Source: YC2-FULL-38-9 sp964629635
GTDB lineage: Bacteria > Patescibacteriota > Microgenomatia > UBA1406 > GWC2-37-13
Direction of reading: 5' to 3'
Assembly (NCBI GenBank): GCA_964629635.1
Contig: CAZVQS010000002.1
Location: forward strand, 124,001 to 188,000
DNA length: 64,000 nucleotides
The first letter of the stretch is position 1; each line of letters starts with the position of its first letter. Under the pieces are notes generated by a model. It was not told the origin of the DNA. It saw only the letters and a program-made list of their open reading frames with translations, and did not search any database. This document shows positions 16,319 to 24,884 of the stretch, in pieces. A program made the translations under genes and the position numbers.

Positions 16319-18148
16319 ATGAAAAAAGGACTACTGGCGCTGTTAACCGTTCTCGTCGTTATCGGAATTCTGGGCTACTTTTTCGTATATACGCCCGTCA
16401 TGCGCATCAAGGCCAAGGGAGAGGTCGTGATGGCAGCGGCAAACGAAATGAAAGGCGTGTTCAAAAAGAACGACATCGATCTCCTGAACGCGAAGATAAA
16501 GGAATTCTCCGGCAAGTATGATGATTTCGAGAAGGAAGCACAGTCTGTGTACTGGGCATCCTTCATACCGTACGTGGCCGATTTCAAAAACGGCGTTGAG
16601 GCCGGTGATTATCTCATCAAGGCAGGGCAGGAGGCAGTGACCGCCATTACTCCGTATGCGGACCTGATCGGTTTCAAGAAGGGTGAATCATCGTTCGTGG
16701 AGAAGTCGACCGAAGGAAGGCTCCAGACCGCTATCCTGACGCTCGACAAAGTGCTCGTCAACATCGATTCCATCTCCAACAACATCAAGCAGGCGGAGGA
16801 CCGGATAAGCAGGATCGATCCGAAGCGGTATCCCGAAAAGGTGGGGAAAACCGTAGTGCGTTCAAAAATTGCGAACGCGAAAGAGCAGTTCAACGGCATG
16901 GCATCCCTTTTCGTCGACGCCAAACCGCTTCTCAAGAACCTTCCCACGATATTCGGATCCAAGGAGGAGAAGAAATATTTGCTTCTTTTCCAGAACGACA
17001 AGGAACGCAGGGCGACCGGCGGATTCCTGACGGCCTATGCGGTGTTCAAGATCAACGAAGGAAAAATTTCGATCGATCGTTCGGAGGACATCTATACGCT
17101 TGACGCGACCATCAACGACCGGCCTGCCGTTCCGCAGGAAATCCTAACCTACCACAAGGGAGTCAGCCGGTTCTACATCCGCGACAGCAACCTGTCCCCT
17201 GATTTGGTGAAATCGGTAGAGCTTTTCAATTCGTTATACAAGAAAAGCGGCGCACGGGTGGATTACGACGGCATCATATTCCTCGACTCCAAAGTGCTGG
17301 TCGACATGCTCACCATCTTTGGCGACACCGAGGCGGGAGGCGTACGCTTTTCAGCCGACATAGACGCCAACTGCGATTGCCCGCAGGTATTGTGGAAACT
17401 GTTCAATGTCGTGGGAGAGGAAGTCGGCTACCAGAAGGAGGACCGGAAAGGGATCCTCGGCAGCCTCATGTATGAGCTTTTCTACAAGGCAATCGGTTTT
17501 TCACCGTCCAAATACTGGGGGACGCTTGTCCAGGTAATGTTCCAGGATCTGGAGCAGAAGCACATACTCCTGTACTTTACCGATCCGGAAATCCAGAAAT
17601 CCATCGAAAAAGTGAATTTCGCCGGACGGATCCGGCCGTACGACGGGGATTACCTCCACGTGAACAACGTGAATTTCGCGGGAGCCAAGTCCAACATGTA
17701 CGTTTCCGAATCCATCACATCAAAAGCCGAGAAGAAAAACGGCGCGCTCACGAAAGAGGTAACGGTCGAATACAAGAATCCGTACCCCCATTCAAACTGC
17801 AACCGCGATCAGGAGCGCATTGTCTGTCTGAATGCGACGCTGCGAAACTGGGTGCGTATCTATGTGCCGAAAGGCTCCAAGCTCGTGGAATTCAAGGGCT
17901 CCACCATGAAAGTGAAGACCTATGACGAATTCGACAAGACGGTGTTTGAAGGGTTTCTGGAAGTACCGACCGAAGGCATGGCGAAGATAATCGTCACCTA
18001 TACGCTGCCTGCAACGATCACCGAGGGCAACTACAAGGCGTATATCCAGAAACAGCCGGGCGTGATCAGCCAGAAACTGAAAGTCGAGCTTGACGGCAAA
18101 ACGCTCTTTAACGGCGATCAGATAAAGGATATCGAGGTCCGGAACTGA
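16319..18148 (+). CDS. DUF4012 membrane protein
   Basis: A 609-residue protein with one N-terminal membrane segment (about 5-24) and a large extracytoplasmic part. Residues about 215-330 match DUF4012 (KKYLLLFQNDKERRATGGF, then NDRPAVP and VDYDGIIFLDS). The function of this family is not known; it is frequent in Patescibacteria and Actinobacteria, often near polysaccharide genes, as here. Two cysteines in NCDCPQ and a pair in NCNRDQERIVC could form disulphides outside the cell. It is likely the last gene of the exopolysaccharide operon, and recO follows after one base. Confidence 0.82.
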   Translation: MKKGLLALLTVLVVIGILGYFFVYTPVMRIKAKGEVVMAAANEMKGVFKKNDIDLLNAKIKEFSGKYDDFEKEAQSVYWASFIPYVADFKNGVEAGDYLIKAGQEAVTAITPYADLIGFKKGESSFVEKSTEGRLQTAILTLDKVLVNIDSISNNIKQAEDRISRIDPKRYPEKVGKTVVRSKIANAKEQFNGMASLFVDAKPLLKNLPTIFGSKEEKKYLLLFQNDKERRATGGFLTAYAVFKINEGKISIDRSEDIYTLDATINDRPAVPQEILTYHKGVSRFYIRDSNLSPDLVKSVELFNSLYKKSGARVDYDGIIFLDSKVLVDMLTIFGDTEAGGVRFSADIDANCDCPQVLWKLFNVVGEEVGYQKEDRKGILGSLMYELFYKAIGFSPSKYWGTLVQVMFQDLEQKHILLYFTDPEIQKSIEKVNFAGRIRPYDGDYLHVNNVNFAGAKSNMYVSESITSKAEKKNGALTKEVTVEYKNPYPHSNCNRDQERIVCLNATLRNWVRIYVPKGSKLVEFKGSTMKVKTYDEFDKTVFEGFLEVPTEGMAKIIVTYTLPATITEGNYKAYIQKQPGVISQKLKVELDGKTLFNGDQIKDIEVRN

Positions 18149-18149
18149 T

Positions 18150-18671
18150 ATGCGGCATCTCAAGACGGAAGGCATCGTACTCGCGCGCCGGAACGTGCTT
18201 GAGAAGGATACCCTTATCGTGTTTTTTACGAAGGAAAAAGGCAAAATCGCGGCTATCGCCAAGGGCGTGAAAAACATCAAATCCAGGCGCCTGCCCGCCC
18301 TTATGACGGGCAATCTCGTAAACCTGGTCCTGTACCAAAGAAACGACCGCTCCTACGTGCAGGAGGCATCCATCATATCGCTGTTTTCACGCATCAAAAA
18401 GGAAGAGTTGCTCCTGAACAGCCTGTATCTGTTCCTGTTTGTCCTGAACGAGATGCTTCCTCCGGGACAGCGCGAAGACGCCGTCTATAACCTGCTCATG
18501 AAATTCCTCATAGAGCTTTCCAAAGGGGGTTTTACCCGGGGGAGAATGGCGCACTACCTGGATGCGGTCCTTGCACAGTTCGGGTACGGGGATACGGGCG
18601 AAAACCTGGATGACATCCTGCGCAAAACCGAGGGCATTATAGGAAAAAAAATACCGCTCTTTATTATATAA
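18150..18671 (+). CDS. recO: DNA repair protein RecO, short form
   Basis: RecO loads RecA onto SSB-covered single-stranded DNA with RecR. The N-terminal OB fold is clear (KTEGIVLARRNVLEKDTLIVFFTKEKGKIAAIAKGVK). The protein ends at 173 residues, while most RecO proteins have about 240-260, and the CxxC zinc-binding region in the second half is missing. The rest is a short helical domain. The stop codon overlaps the -10 box of glyS. No frameshift is evident, so this looks like lineage-specific shortening. Confidence 0.8.
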   Translation: MRHLKTEGIVLARRNVLEKDTLIVFFTKEKGKIAAIAKGVKNIKSRRLPALMTGNLVNLVLYQRNDRSYVQEASIISLFSRIKKEELLLNSLYLFLFVLNEMLPPGQREDAVYNLLMKFLIELSKGGFTRGRMAHYLDAVLAQFGYGDTGENLDDILRKTEGIIGKKIPLFII

Positions 18672-18672
18672 T
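18667..18672 (+). promoter_or_regulatory. Predicted -10 box of glyS
   Basis: TATAAT lying across the recO stop codon and ending seven bases before the ATG at 18680. It supports 18680 rather than the ATG at 18671 as the glyS start, because the earlier ATG overlaps the -10 box itself. Confidence 0.5.
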
Positions 18673-18679
18673 GGTTGGT

Positions 18680-20038
18680 ATGGACGATCTTATCGCTTTA
18701 AGCAAACGCCGCGGATTCCTGTATCCGACCTCCGACATTTACGGCGGTCTTGCCAATTCCTGGGATTTCGGCCATTACGGCACGCTTCTTAAAAACAACA
18801 TCCGCGACCTGTGGTGGAAGCGGTTTGTGCTGCAGCGTGACGACATGACCGGCCTTGACGCAAGCATATTCCTGAATCCGGCGGTATGGGAGGCATCGGG
18901 CCATGTGGCAGGCTTTACCGATGCGCTGGTTGACTGCCGGAACTGCAAATTTCGCACCCGCGCAGACCACCTGATTGAAGACAATCTCAAGATGAAGGTG
19001 GAAGGGCTTCCTGTTGAAAAGCTGACGGAGATCATCCATGAGAACAAGCTCAAATGCCCCAAATGCGGCAAGTCGAATTTCACCGACGTACGCAAATTCA
19101 ACCTTCTGTTCGAAACGAAAATGGGCATTATCGAGGACGCGAAGGCAAAACTGTATTTGAGGGGCGAAATCGCACAGGGAATATTCCTTAATTTCAAGAA
19201 CGTACTGAATTCCGTTCGGGTAAAGCTACCCTTCGGCATCGCCCAGCAGGGGAAAGCCTTCCGTAACGAGATAACGCTTGGGCGGTCGGTGTTCCGCACC
19301 ATGGAATTCGACCTCATGGAGTTTGAGTACTTCATCCATCCCTCAACCTGGGAACAAACGTTTGAAATGTGGAGGGGGGAGATGTGGGATTTCGCGCTCA
19401 AACTCGGACTGCGGGAGGAAAAACTGAGATGGCGGGAGCATGAAGACTTCGAGCGGTCCCATTATTCCAAAAAAACGATGGACATCGAATACGAATTCCC
19501 GTTCGGATGGAAGGAGATGTTCGGCATCGCTTACCGCACCGATTTTGACCTCAAAAACCATATGGAAAAGTCAGGCAAGGACTTGCGGTACCTTGACCAG
19601 AAAACGAACGAGCGGTTCATCCCCCATGTGATCGAGCCTACGTTCGGACTCTCGCGCCTCACGGGCATCGTGCTTGAGGACGCGATGAGGGAAGAAGAAG
19701 TGAAAGGCGAAAAACGCCTGTACCTGAAGCTCAATCCGGCAATCGCGCCGGTCAAAGCCGCCGTATTCCCCCTCCAGAAGGACGAGAAGCTGAAGGAAAT
19801 CGCGCAGCCGCTGTACCGGGAGCTGAAAAAAGACATGACCGCCGAATACGACAACGCGGGCAATATTGGAAAAATGTACCGGAGACAGGATGAGATAGGC
19901 ACCCCTTTCTGCATCACGGTGGATTACCAGTCCCTTGAAGACCAGACCGCAACCGTCCGCAACCGCGACACCATGGCCCAGGAACGGGTTCCGGTCGCTG
20001 CAATACCGGGGTACGTAAAATCCAAATTATCAGTTTAA
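18680..20038 (+). CDS. glyS: Glycyl-tRNA synthetase, dimeric class II type
   Basis: Attaches glycine to tRNA-Gly. The sequence is of the alpha2 (archaeal/eukaryote/Gram-positive) type and not the alpha2beta2 type: DLIALSKRRGFLYPTSDIYGG at the start, motif 2 GKAFRNEITLG, and GLSRLTG near the end of the catalytic core. CRNC and CPKC pairs in the insertion suggest a zinc site. The 452-residue length is normal. A C-terminal anticodon-binding domain (APVKAAVFPLQKD...) is present. Confidence 0.96.
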   Translation: MDDLIALSKRRGFLYPTSDIYGGLANSWDFGHYGTLLKNNIRDLWWKRFVLQRDDMTGLDASIFLNPAVWEASGHVAGFTDALVDCRNCKFRTRADHLIEDNLKMKVEGLPVEKLTEIIHENKLKCPKCGKSNFTDVRKFNLLFETKMGIIEDAKAKLYLRGEIAQGIFLNFKNVLNSVRVKLPFGIAQQGKAFRNEITLGRSVFRTMEFDLMEFEYFIHPSTWEQTFEMWRGEMWDFALKLGLREEKLRWREHEDFERSHYSKKTMDIEYEFPFGWKEMFGIAYRTDFDLKNHMEKSGKDLRYLDQKTNERFIPHVIEPTFGLSRLTGIVLEDAMREEEVKGEKRLYLKLNPAIAPVKAAVFPLQKDEKLKEIAQPLYRELKKDMTAEYDNAGNIGKMYRRQDEIGTPFCITVDYQSLEDQTATVRNRDTMAQERVPVAAIPGYVKSKLSV

Positions 20039-20045
20039 TACCATT

Positions 20046-20513
20046 ATGAAAAATAAACTTCCCGTAAAAATGGTCCTGATCGGCCTCGCATTACTGATTG
20101 TCGCTGGGGGCATAACATTTTTCCTCCTCAAGGGAGAAAAGAAACAGGAAGCGCCGCAGGTCGGGGGGGCACTGGAGGAAGAGAATAACGTATTGCCTTC
20201 GGTCGACGCGAGCGTGAAGGTGGAGCTTGCATCCGAGAACGGGCGCGAAGCGGTGCTTGCCATATCCGGCATTCCGGAGGGTACGGACTCAGTCGACTAC
20301 GAATTGTCATACGAGGAAAAGACGAAAGGACTCCAGGGAGTGATCGGCGTGATGCAGGTATCCGGCAAGAACGAGGCGGAAAAAAAGATTACGCTCGGCA
20401 CCTGCTCATCGGGACGCTGCGTTTACCACGATGTCACGGGCAAGATAAAGGTTTCACTCAAGTTTAGCGGGTCCTACGGAGAAAAAATCTTTGAAAAAGA
20501 GTATGACATCTAA
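20046..20513 (+). CDS. Membrane-anchored protein of unknown function
   Basis: 155 residues with one N-terminal membrane segment (about 9-28), an acidic linker and an extracytoplasmic domain rich in beta-forming residues. Two cysteines close together (TCSSGRC near 119-125) may form a disulphide. I do not recognise a family. It stands between glyS and rpsT on the same strand, eight bases after glyS. Confidence 0.7.
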   Translation: MKNKLPVKMVLIGLALLIVAGGITFFLLKGEKKQEAPQVGGALEEENNVLPSVDASVKVELASENGREAVLAISGIPEGTDSVDYELSYEEKTKGLQGVIGVMQVSGKNEAEKKITLGTCSSGRCVYHDVTGKIKVSLKFSGSYGEKIFEKEYDI

Positions 20514-20571
20514 CGGATGATGCTTTATACTTACTTTAAAGGGTAGAACCATATTATTGTGTTATTTCAGT

Positions 20572-20583
20572 AAAGGAGGTGAT
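20572..20583 (+). promoter_or_regulatory. Near-perfect Shine-Dalgarno site of rpsT
   Basis: AAAGGAGGTGAT is fully complementary to the anti-Shine-Dalgarno end of typical 16S rRNA (ATCACCTCCTTT). It ends six bases before the ATG at 20590. Almost no other gene in the window has such a site, and rpsT also seems to have a real leader: a TATTAT box lies near 20552-20557. Confidence 0.75.
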
Positions 20584-20589
20584 TCATGT

Positions 20590-20850
20590 ATGCCGAATAT
20601 CAGGTCAGCCAAAAAGAAAATGCGCAAGGACGTAAAAAGGACCAAACAGAATTCCTTTTACAACGACGCCATCAAAAAAGCGATCCAGCTCGTCACGAAG
20701 CTCAAGGGTAAAGAAGAAGCAGGCGACAAGGCAAAGAAAACCGTGTCTCTTATTGACAAGGCAGCCAAGCGCAAAGTGATCCACAAGAACAAGGCCGCAC
20801 GGCTCAAATCCAAAGTTATGAGGATGTCGTCGGGCGCCAAAAAGAAATGA
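20590..20850 (+). CDS. rpsT: 30S ribosomal protein S20
   Basis: S20 binds the 5' domain of 16S rRNA. The 86-residue protein is helical and highly basic, with MPNIRSAKKKMRKDVKR and KAAKRKVIHKNKAARLKSKV, typical of S20. The ATG at 20590 is chosen from the strong Shine-Dalgarno spacing and the conserved PNI start. An ATG four bases upstream is out of frame. The stop overlaps the next gene by four bases. Confidence 0.94.
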   Translation: MPNIRSAKKKMRKDVKRTKQNSFYNDAIKKAIQLVTKLKGKEEAGDKAKKTVSLIDKAAKRKVIHKNKAARLKSKVMRMSSGAKKK

Positions 20851-21377
20851 AATACCAAATAAACTTACTGCAGGAAAAGGAAAAGGATCTTTCCGGTAAG
20901 ATTATTTACTTCGCACTTCATTATCTGAGGTATATTCTTGTATTGACTCAGATCGTGGTGATCGCGGTATTTTTTTACCGTTTCAAGATCGACCAGGAAG
21001 TGATCGATCTGCGGGACGAACTCCAGCAGAAGGAAGAAATAGTCGCGGTGTCCAATCCTCTCCTGCAGGAAGCTGCCGGCGTCGATGTGAGGACGAGGGA
21101 AATAAAGGATATACTGGTCAGGCAGGAATCGTTCCAGAAGATGTATTCCTATTTCCTGTCCGTTTTTCCGGACGGCATGAGCATCAAGCGCCTTGCCATC
21201 GGGCAAGACAGTATCGAGTTCGAAGGAGCCACGACGGATCCTGCGATCATCAAGAAATTCCTCGCCAAACTCAATAACGACAAGGCGTTCAAAACGGTGG
21301 ATCTGGGAAGCATCAGGCGCGAGGAAGACAGCTTCCATTGCCCGTTCAAGCTGACGGGTTATTTGCCCAAACCATAA
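20847..21377 (+). CDS. PilN-like membrane protein
   Basis: 176 residues with the PilN plan: a short cytoplasmic start containing INLLQ, one membrane segment (about 24-44), a coiled-coil stretch and a small ferredoxin-like domain. PilN links PilM and PilO in the type IV pilus alignment complex. The next gene has the PilO plan, which supports the assignment. Sequence identity to known PilN is too low to be certain. It overlaps rpsT by four bases. Confidence 0.6.
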   Translation: MKYQINLLQEKEKDLSGKIIYFALHYLRYILVLTQIVVIAVFFYRFKIDQEVIDLRDELQQKEEIVAVSNPLLQEAAGVDVRTREIKDILVRQESFQKMYSYFLSVFPDGMSIKRLAIGQDSIEFEGATTDPAIIKKFLAKLNNDKAFKTVDLGSIRREEDSFHCPFKLTGYLPKP

Positions 21378-21381
21378 AAAC

Positions 21382-21960
21382 ATGGACAAAGACTATATTA
21401 AAAAAAAGCTGGTTACCCAAAAGACGAAGGATTACACCTACGGCATCATATTCTTCCTTACCTTTTCATTCTTCATCTTTTTTGTCATCAGACCCAATCT
21501 CGTAAACGTGTTTTCGCTGCAGGAGGAACTCGGGAGGCTGCACATACTCGATGCGGGGTACGAAAACGTGATCAAAAAGATTATCAACATTCAGACGTTC
21601 CTCGAAACCAACCGGAGCGACCTGTATCTCCTGGATCAGGCCATTTCATCGACCCCCCAGATCAACAAGATCGTCGCGGACATCGAAACGGCGGCATCCG
21701 CTTCCGGCGTTCTCGTCCACCAGATCGACATCAACAAGGTTGACCTGAAGGAGAAAGGACAGCGTCAGGAAAAAAACGTCCTGATCATCAATATGGCCAC
21801 CCAGACCGGATTCACGGAGGCGACCGCGTTCGTTGGCAATCTCCTCGGACAGCGGCGCCTGAAAACGTTCAAGAACATATCGATCGACACGACGGACCGG
21901 AACGGAACCGGAAGCGCAACCCTTGATATCAAAATAGAACTGAACGGATTTTACCTATGA
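21382..21960 (+). CDS. PilO-like membrane protein
   Basis: 192 residues: a short cytoplasmic N-terminus, one membrane segment (about 19-38), a coiled coil and a C-terminal alpha/beta domain, as in PilO. It stands four bases after the PilN-like gene. No PilM, PilQ, PilB or pilin gene is adjacent, so a pilus role is inferred only from the pair. The stop overlaps the next ATG by four bases. Confidence 0.57.
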   Translation: MDKDYIKKKLVTQKTKDYTYGIIFFLTFSFFIFFVIRPNLVNVFSLQEELGRLHILDAGYENVIKKIINIQTFLETNRSDLYLLDQAISSTPQINKIVADIETAASASGVLVHQIDINKVDLKEKGQRQEKNVLIINMATQTGFTEATAFVGNLLGQRRLKTFKNISIDTTDRNGTGSATLDIKIELNGFYL

Positions 21961-22142
21961 AAAAACTGGAAATACTGATATTCTCGCTTGCCATATTTTT
22001 CACCATCGTGGCGTGGGTAGTCATCGACGTATACCATATCCAGCAGAAAATAAACGACCAGATAGGCATCAGGCCGGCGACTGTCCCGGATTACCAGATG
22101 GACCAGAAAGTGATCGAAATATTGAAACAGAAACAGGAATAA
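21957..22142 (+). CDS. Small single-pass membrane protein
   Basis: 61 residues with one membrane segment (about 5-26, FSLAIFFTIVAWVVIDVYHI) and a short charged tail. No family is recognised. It overlaps the PilO-like gene by four bases and is followed by the next gene after one base, so it very likely belongs to the same unit. Confidence 0.7.
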   Translation: MKKLEILIFSLAIFFTIVAWVVIDVYHIQQKINDQIGIRPATVPDYQMDQKVIEILKQKQE

Positions 22143-22143
22143 T

Positions 22144-23508
22144 ATGGTCTACAGCAAGCTTTACCTTGAGAAGAAATCCGGCATATGGCCGGTTGTCGCA
22201 GCCGTTGGGGTAAACATGCTTCTTATCGCCCTTCTCATTACGCGAAGTTCTCCTTTGAAAAGCCGGACAAACGGTACGACACCCGTACGGCTGGAAGTGG
22301 TGAACCTGAGCCCGAACCAGGCGGGTGTTTTCTGGGAAACGGAAACCCAGGAGGCCGGGTGGGTGGAACTCATGGATTCAAGCGGCAAGAACGTGACGCG
22401 GATAGCGGACGAGCGCGATACGGCGGACATGACCTCGCAATACGTGTACCACTACGCGGCGCTCAAAAACCTCAGGGAAAACACAGAATACACGTTTCAG
22501 GTAGCCGGAAAAAAAGGCGCGTATGCAACTGAGACGGGAAGCCTATACCGGTTCAGGACTCCGAAAAAAGGAAACCATAAGTACGACCTCAAGCCCGCAT
22601 ACGGAAAAGTACTCAAGCCCAACGGCAAACCCGCAGAAGGGGCAATCGTGATTGTCCGGATAAAGGGACTGGCCCCGCTTCTCACCATTTCCAAGGGAAC
22701 CGGCGAATGGCTCATCCCGCTTCATACGCTTGTAGCACAGGGGACCGGCAAAGCAGCCGATGCCGTTTCCGAAACTCTCAAAACGGAGGTGGAGTTCCTT
22801 TCGGAAAGCCGGAAAACATCGCGTGTCGCAACCCTTTTCGGAAACATGGGCAACCTCGCTACCACAACAGTCCTCGGCACCAACTACAGCCTGCTCGCAA
22901 AAGCAGGACAGGTACTTTCCGCAACGGACGAAACAACGGGACAGAAGGGGACCATGACTGTCATATATCCCCGGGAGAACGCGGTCATTCCCGCGTCCCG
23001 TCCTCTCATCAAAGGCCAGGGGGTTCCGGGTAAAGAAGTGACTGTCTTTATAAATTCCACTCCCCAGTATTCGTACCGCGCCACCGTGGACAGGAACGGG
23101 GAGTGGCGCGTACTTCCGGACAAACCCATCGGCGCAGGATCATACGTGGTGACCGTGACGAGCCAGGACGAAAAAAATACGAAAATGACCATCCGGCGCA
23201 ATTTCATCATAGCCAAAAACGGTGAGCAGGTGCTTGGCGAGGCGACCGCAGCCCCCACTCTTGTACCAACCCAGCCGGCAGCACCCACGCAGCCCGCTGT
23301 ACCCAGTCCCACATCAGGCACGGCACCCACCATCGCACCTTCCATGCCGGTTGCCACTGCGACCGGCATCCCTCCCACATCCGCTCCGGTGTATCCGACA
23401 GAGGCGCCGACAGCCTCACCCCCGCGCACCGGCGGCAGCCTGACACCGCTCCTTCTCATGAGCGTATCGTTTGTGATCGTTGGTGCCGGGCTTATGCTTG
23501 TTTTTTAG
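22144..23508 (+). CDS. Surface protein with fibronectin-III-like and Big-type domains
   Basis: 454 residues. An N-terminal membrane or signal segment (about 16-33) is followed by a fibronectin-III-like fold (residues about 47-140; VNLSPNQAGVFWETE), a carboxypeptidase-regulatory-like region (GKVLKPNGKPAEGAIV), and a Big-like domain (PVIYPRENAVIPASRPLIKG region, about 275-365). A Pro/Thr/Ala-rich spacer of about 60 residues and a final hydrophobic segment follow. PRTGG stands just before the last segment, a possible degenerate sortase signal, but no basic tail is present. Confidence 0.72.
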   Translation: MVYSKLYLEKKSGIWPVVAAVGVNMLLIALLITRSSPLKSRTNGTTPVRLEVVNLSPNQAGVFWETETQEAGWVELMDSSGKNVTRIADERDTADMTSQYVYHYAALKNLRENTEYTFQVAGKKGAYATETGSLYRFRTPKKGNHKYDLKPAYGKVLKPNGKPAEGAIVIVRIKGLAPLLTISKGTGEWLIPLHTLVAQGTGKAADAVSETLKTEVEFLSESRKTSRVATLFGNMGNLATTTVLGTNYSLLAKAGQVLSATDETTGQKGTMTVIYPRENAVIPASRPLIKGQGVPGKEVTVFINSTPQYSYRATVDRNGEWRVLPDKPIGAGSYVVTVTSQDEKNTKMTIRRNFIIAKNGEQVLGEATAAPTLVPTQPAAPTQPAVPSPTSGTAPTIAPSMPVATATGIPPTSAPVYPTEAPTASPPRTGGSLTPLLLMSVSFVIVGAGLMLVF

Positions 23509-23533
23509 TGCCGTTTCTGAGTAGAATGATAGT

Positions 23534-24202
23534 ATGGACGGAATCGTCGACTTTATCCTGTCTGTAAATAAAATCAGCCTGATCGCGTTTCTCGGCGTGC
23601 TCGGATTTCTCGTATATGAAATCTCGCTGTTGCGCAAGGAACAGCTGAAAAAACAGAAGCCTTCCATCCCGCAGTTCAACACGAATGCGGTCATCGACAA
23701 AACGGTCGTGCAGCAGCAGGCCGCAGCCGTTGCGGTCGTACCGAAAAAAACTGAAGTCAAGCACGTAAAGACCTCGCCGGTCCTTATCGTCGTTCTTGTA
23801 ATCATGATCATCCTTTTTCTCGGATTTTCCGCCTACACCGTCATCACCCGAAGCAAGGAGCCCGCATCCGCCACACCCACCCCGACCATGTTCATCCAGG
23901 AGATCTCAAGCGCGGGGTTGAAGGTGTTTGACGAATCATGGAACGAGGTGCTTGAATCCAATATCCATACGTTGAAAGGCGGAGTGAAAGTGTATATCGG
24001 GATACAGAACATCGCGGAGGCGGATATCGACCGTGCGCGCATCAAGATCAACGAGAAGGAATGGAACATCGGACACATCACGAACAAATTCAACGGGCAA
24101 AAAAACGTGTATTATAGGGAATATACCATTGCAACGGGAGAATCACAGTTAAAAATTGACGCGCAGCTCCACTCGGAAACTGACGGGTGGCTCGGCGACT
24201 GA
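23534..24202 (+). CDS. Two-pass membrane protein of unknown function
   Basis: 222 residues with membrane segments at about 14-30 and 83-105 and a C-terminal extracytoplasmic domain (about 118-222) resembling small beta-rich pseudo-immunoglobulin folds. A TAGAAT box ends six bases before the ATG. I do not recognise a family. It stands between two surface proteins. Confidence 0.7.
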   Translation: MDGIVDFILSVNKISLIAFLGVLGFLVYEISLLRKEQLKKQKPSIPQFNTNAVIDKTVVQQQAAAVAVVPKKTEVKHVKTSPVLIVVLVIMIILFLGFSAYTVITRSKEPASATPTPTMFIQEISSAGLKVFDESWNEVLESNIHTLKGGVKVYIGIQNIAEADIDRARIKINEKEWNIGHITNKFNGQKNVYYREYTIATGESQLKIDAQLHSETDGWLGD

Positions 24203-24203
24203 T

Positions 24204-24863
24204 ATGAACAAGAAAAAAGCGGGAACGGTGCTGGTGCTCGTCATGACGATCGGCCTTTTGGGAGCGGTCGCGTATTTCAGCATGCTCCTCAATAAGCAGG
24301 GGACGGAGTCCGTAACCCAGGTGCGCAAAACCAAAGCGAGCGCGCAGACGTACCACAAGCTGCTTGCCCTCAACGTGACGCCGGCGACAGGGGTGCCTAC
24401 TTCAGGCGCTTCCTCTTCATCAAGCCAGTCAGGCGGTTCATCAAGTGCAGTATCGATGTCCAGTTCCTCCCAAAGCCCAACCCCCTCGACACGGCCTACA
24501 CCGACCGATGAGGCAAGATCCTATACGCCTGTAAGCCCCACGATTGCCCCGACGACCGCACCGGCGCCGACCGAACCGCTCGTGCCGACCAGCATGCCTT
24601 CGCCCACCGCGCCGCTTCTGGCATACCGGACCATTACCCCCACTTTAATTCCTCCGAAGGACACGGGCGGCGCGTTTACCGTGCCCACCGCAACCCATGC
24701 GCCGACGAAAACGCCTCCCACGAAAGCACCGACCAAAGCAGCAGCGCCCACAACTATCACAAGCCAGGGTACGGATACGCTTCCCGAAACGGGATGGGTG
24801 CAGTTTTCCTCAATCCTGTTCATCGTCGCCGCGGCGACGGTTTTCGTTTCGTTCCTCTTCTGA
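24204..24863 (+). CDS. Ser/Thr/Pro-rich surface protein with LPETG sorting motif
   Basis: 219 residues: an N-terminal membrane segment (about 7-27), a long low-complexity stretch of Ser, Thr, Pro and Ala (residues about 55-190), then LPETG and a hydrophobic end (VQFSSILFIVAAATVFVSFLF). LPETG is the classical sortase A recognition motif. The positive tail that usually ends such proteins is missing. A sortase is encoded at 33186-33920, which could use this protein as substrate. Likely a wall- or surface-attached stalk. Confidence 0.78.
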   Translation: MNKKKAGTVLVLVMTIGLLGAVAYFSMLLNKQGTESVTQVRKTKASAQTYHKLLALNVTPATGVPTSGASSSSSQSGGSSSAVSMSSSSQSPTPSTRPTPTDEARSYTPVSPTIAPTTAPAPTEPLVPTSMPSPTAPLLAYRTITPTLIPPKDTGGAFTVPTATHAPTKTPPTKAPTKAAAPTTITSQGTDTLPETGWVQFSSILFIVAAATVFVSFLF

Positions 24864-24884
24864 CCGCGGCAAGCCGCGTCTAGG

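Noticed and set aside
24204..24863. Low-complexity Ser/Thr/Pro protein as a chance frame
   Set aside because: The N-terminal anchor and LPETG plus hydrophobic end argue for a real surface protein.
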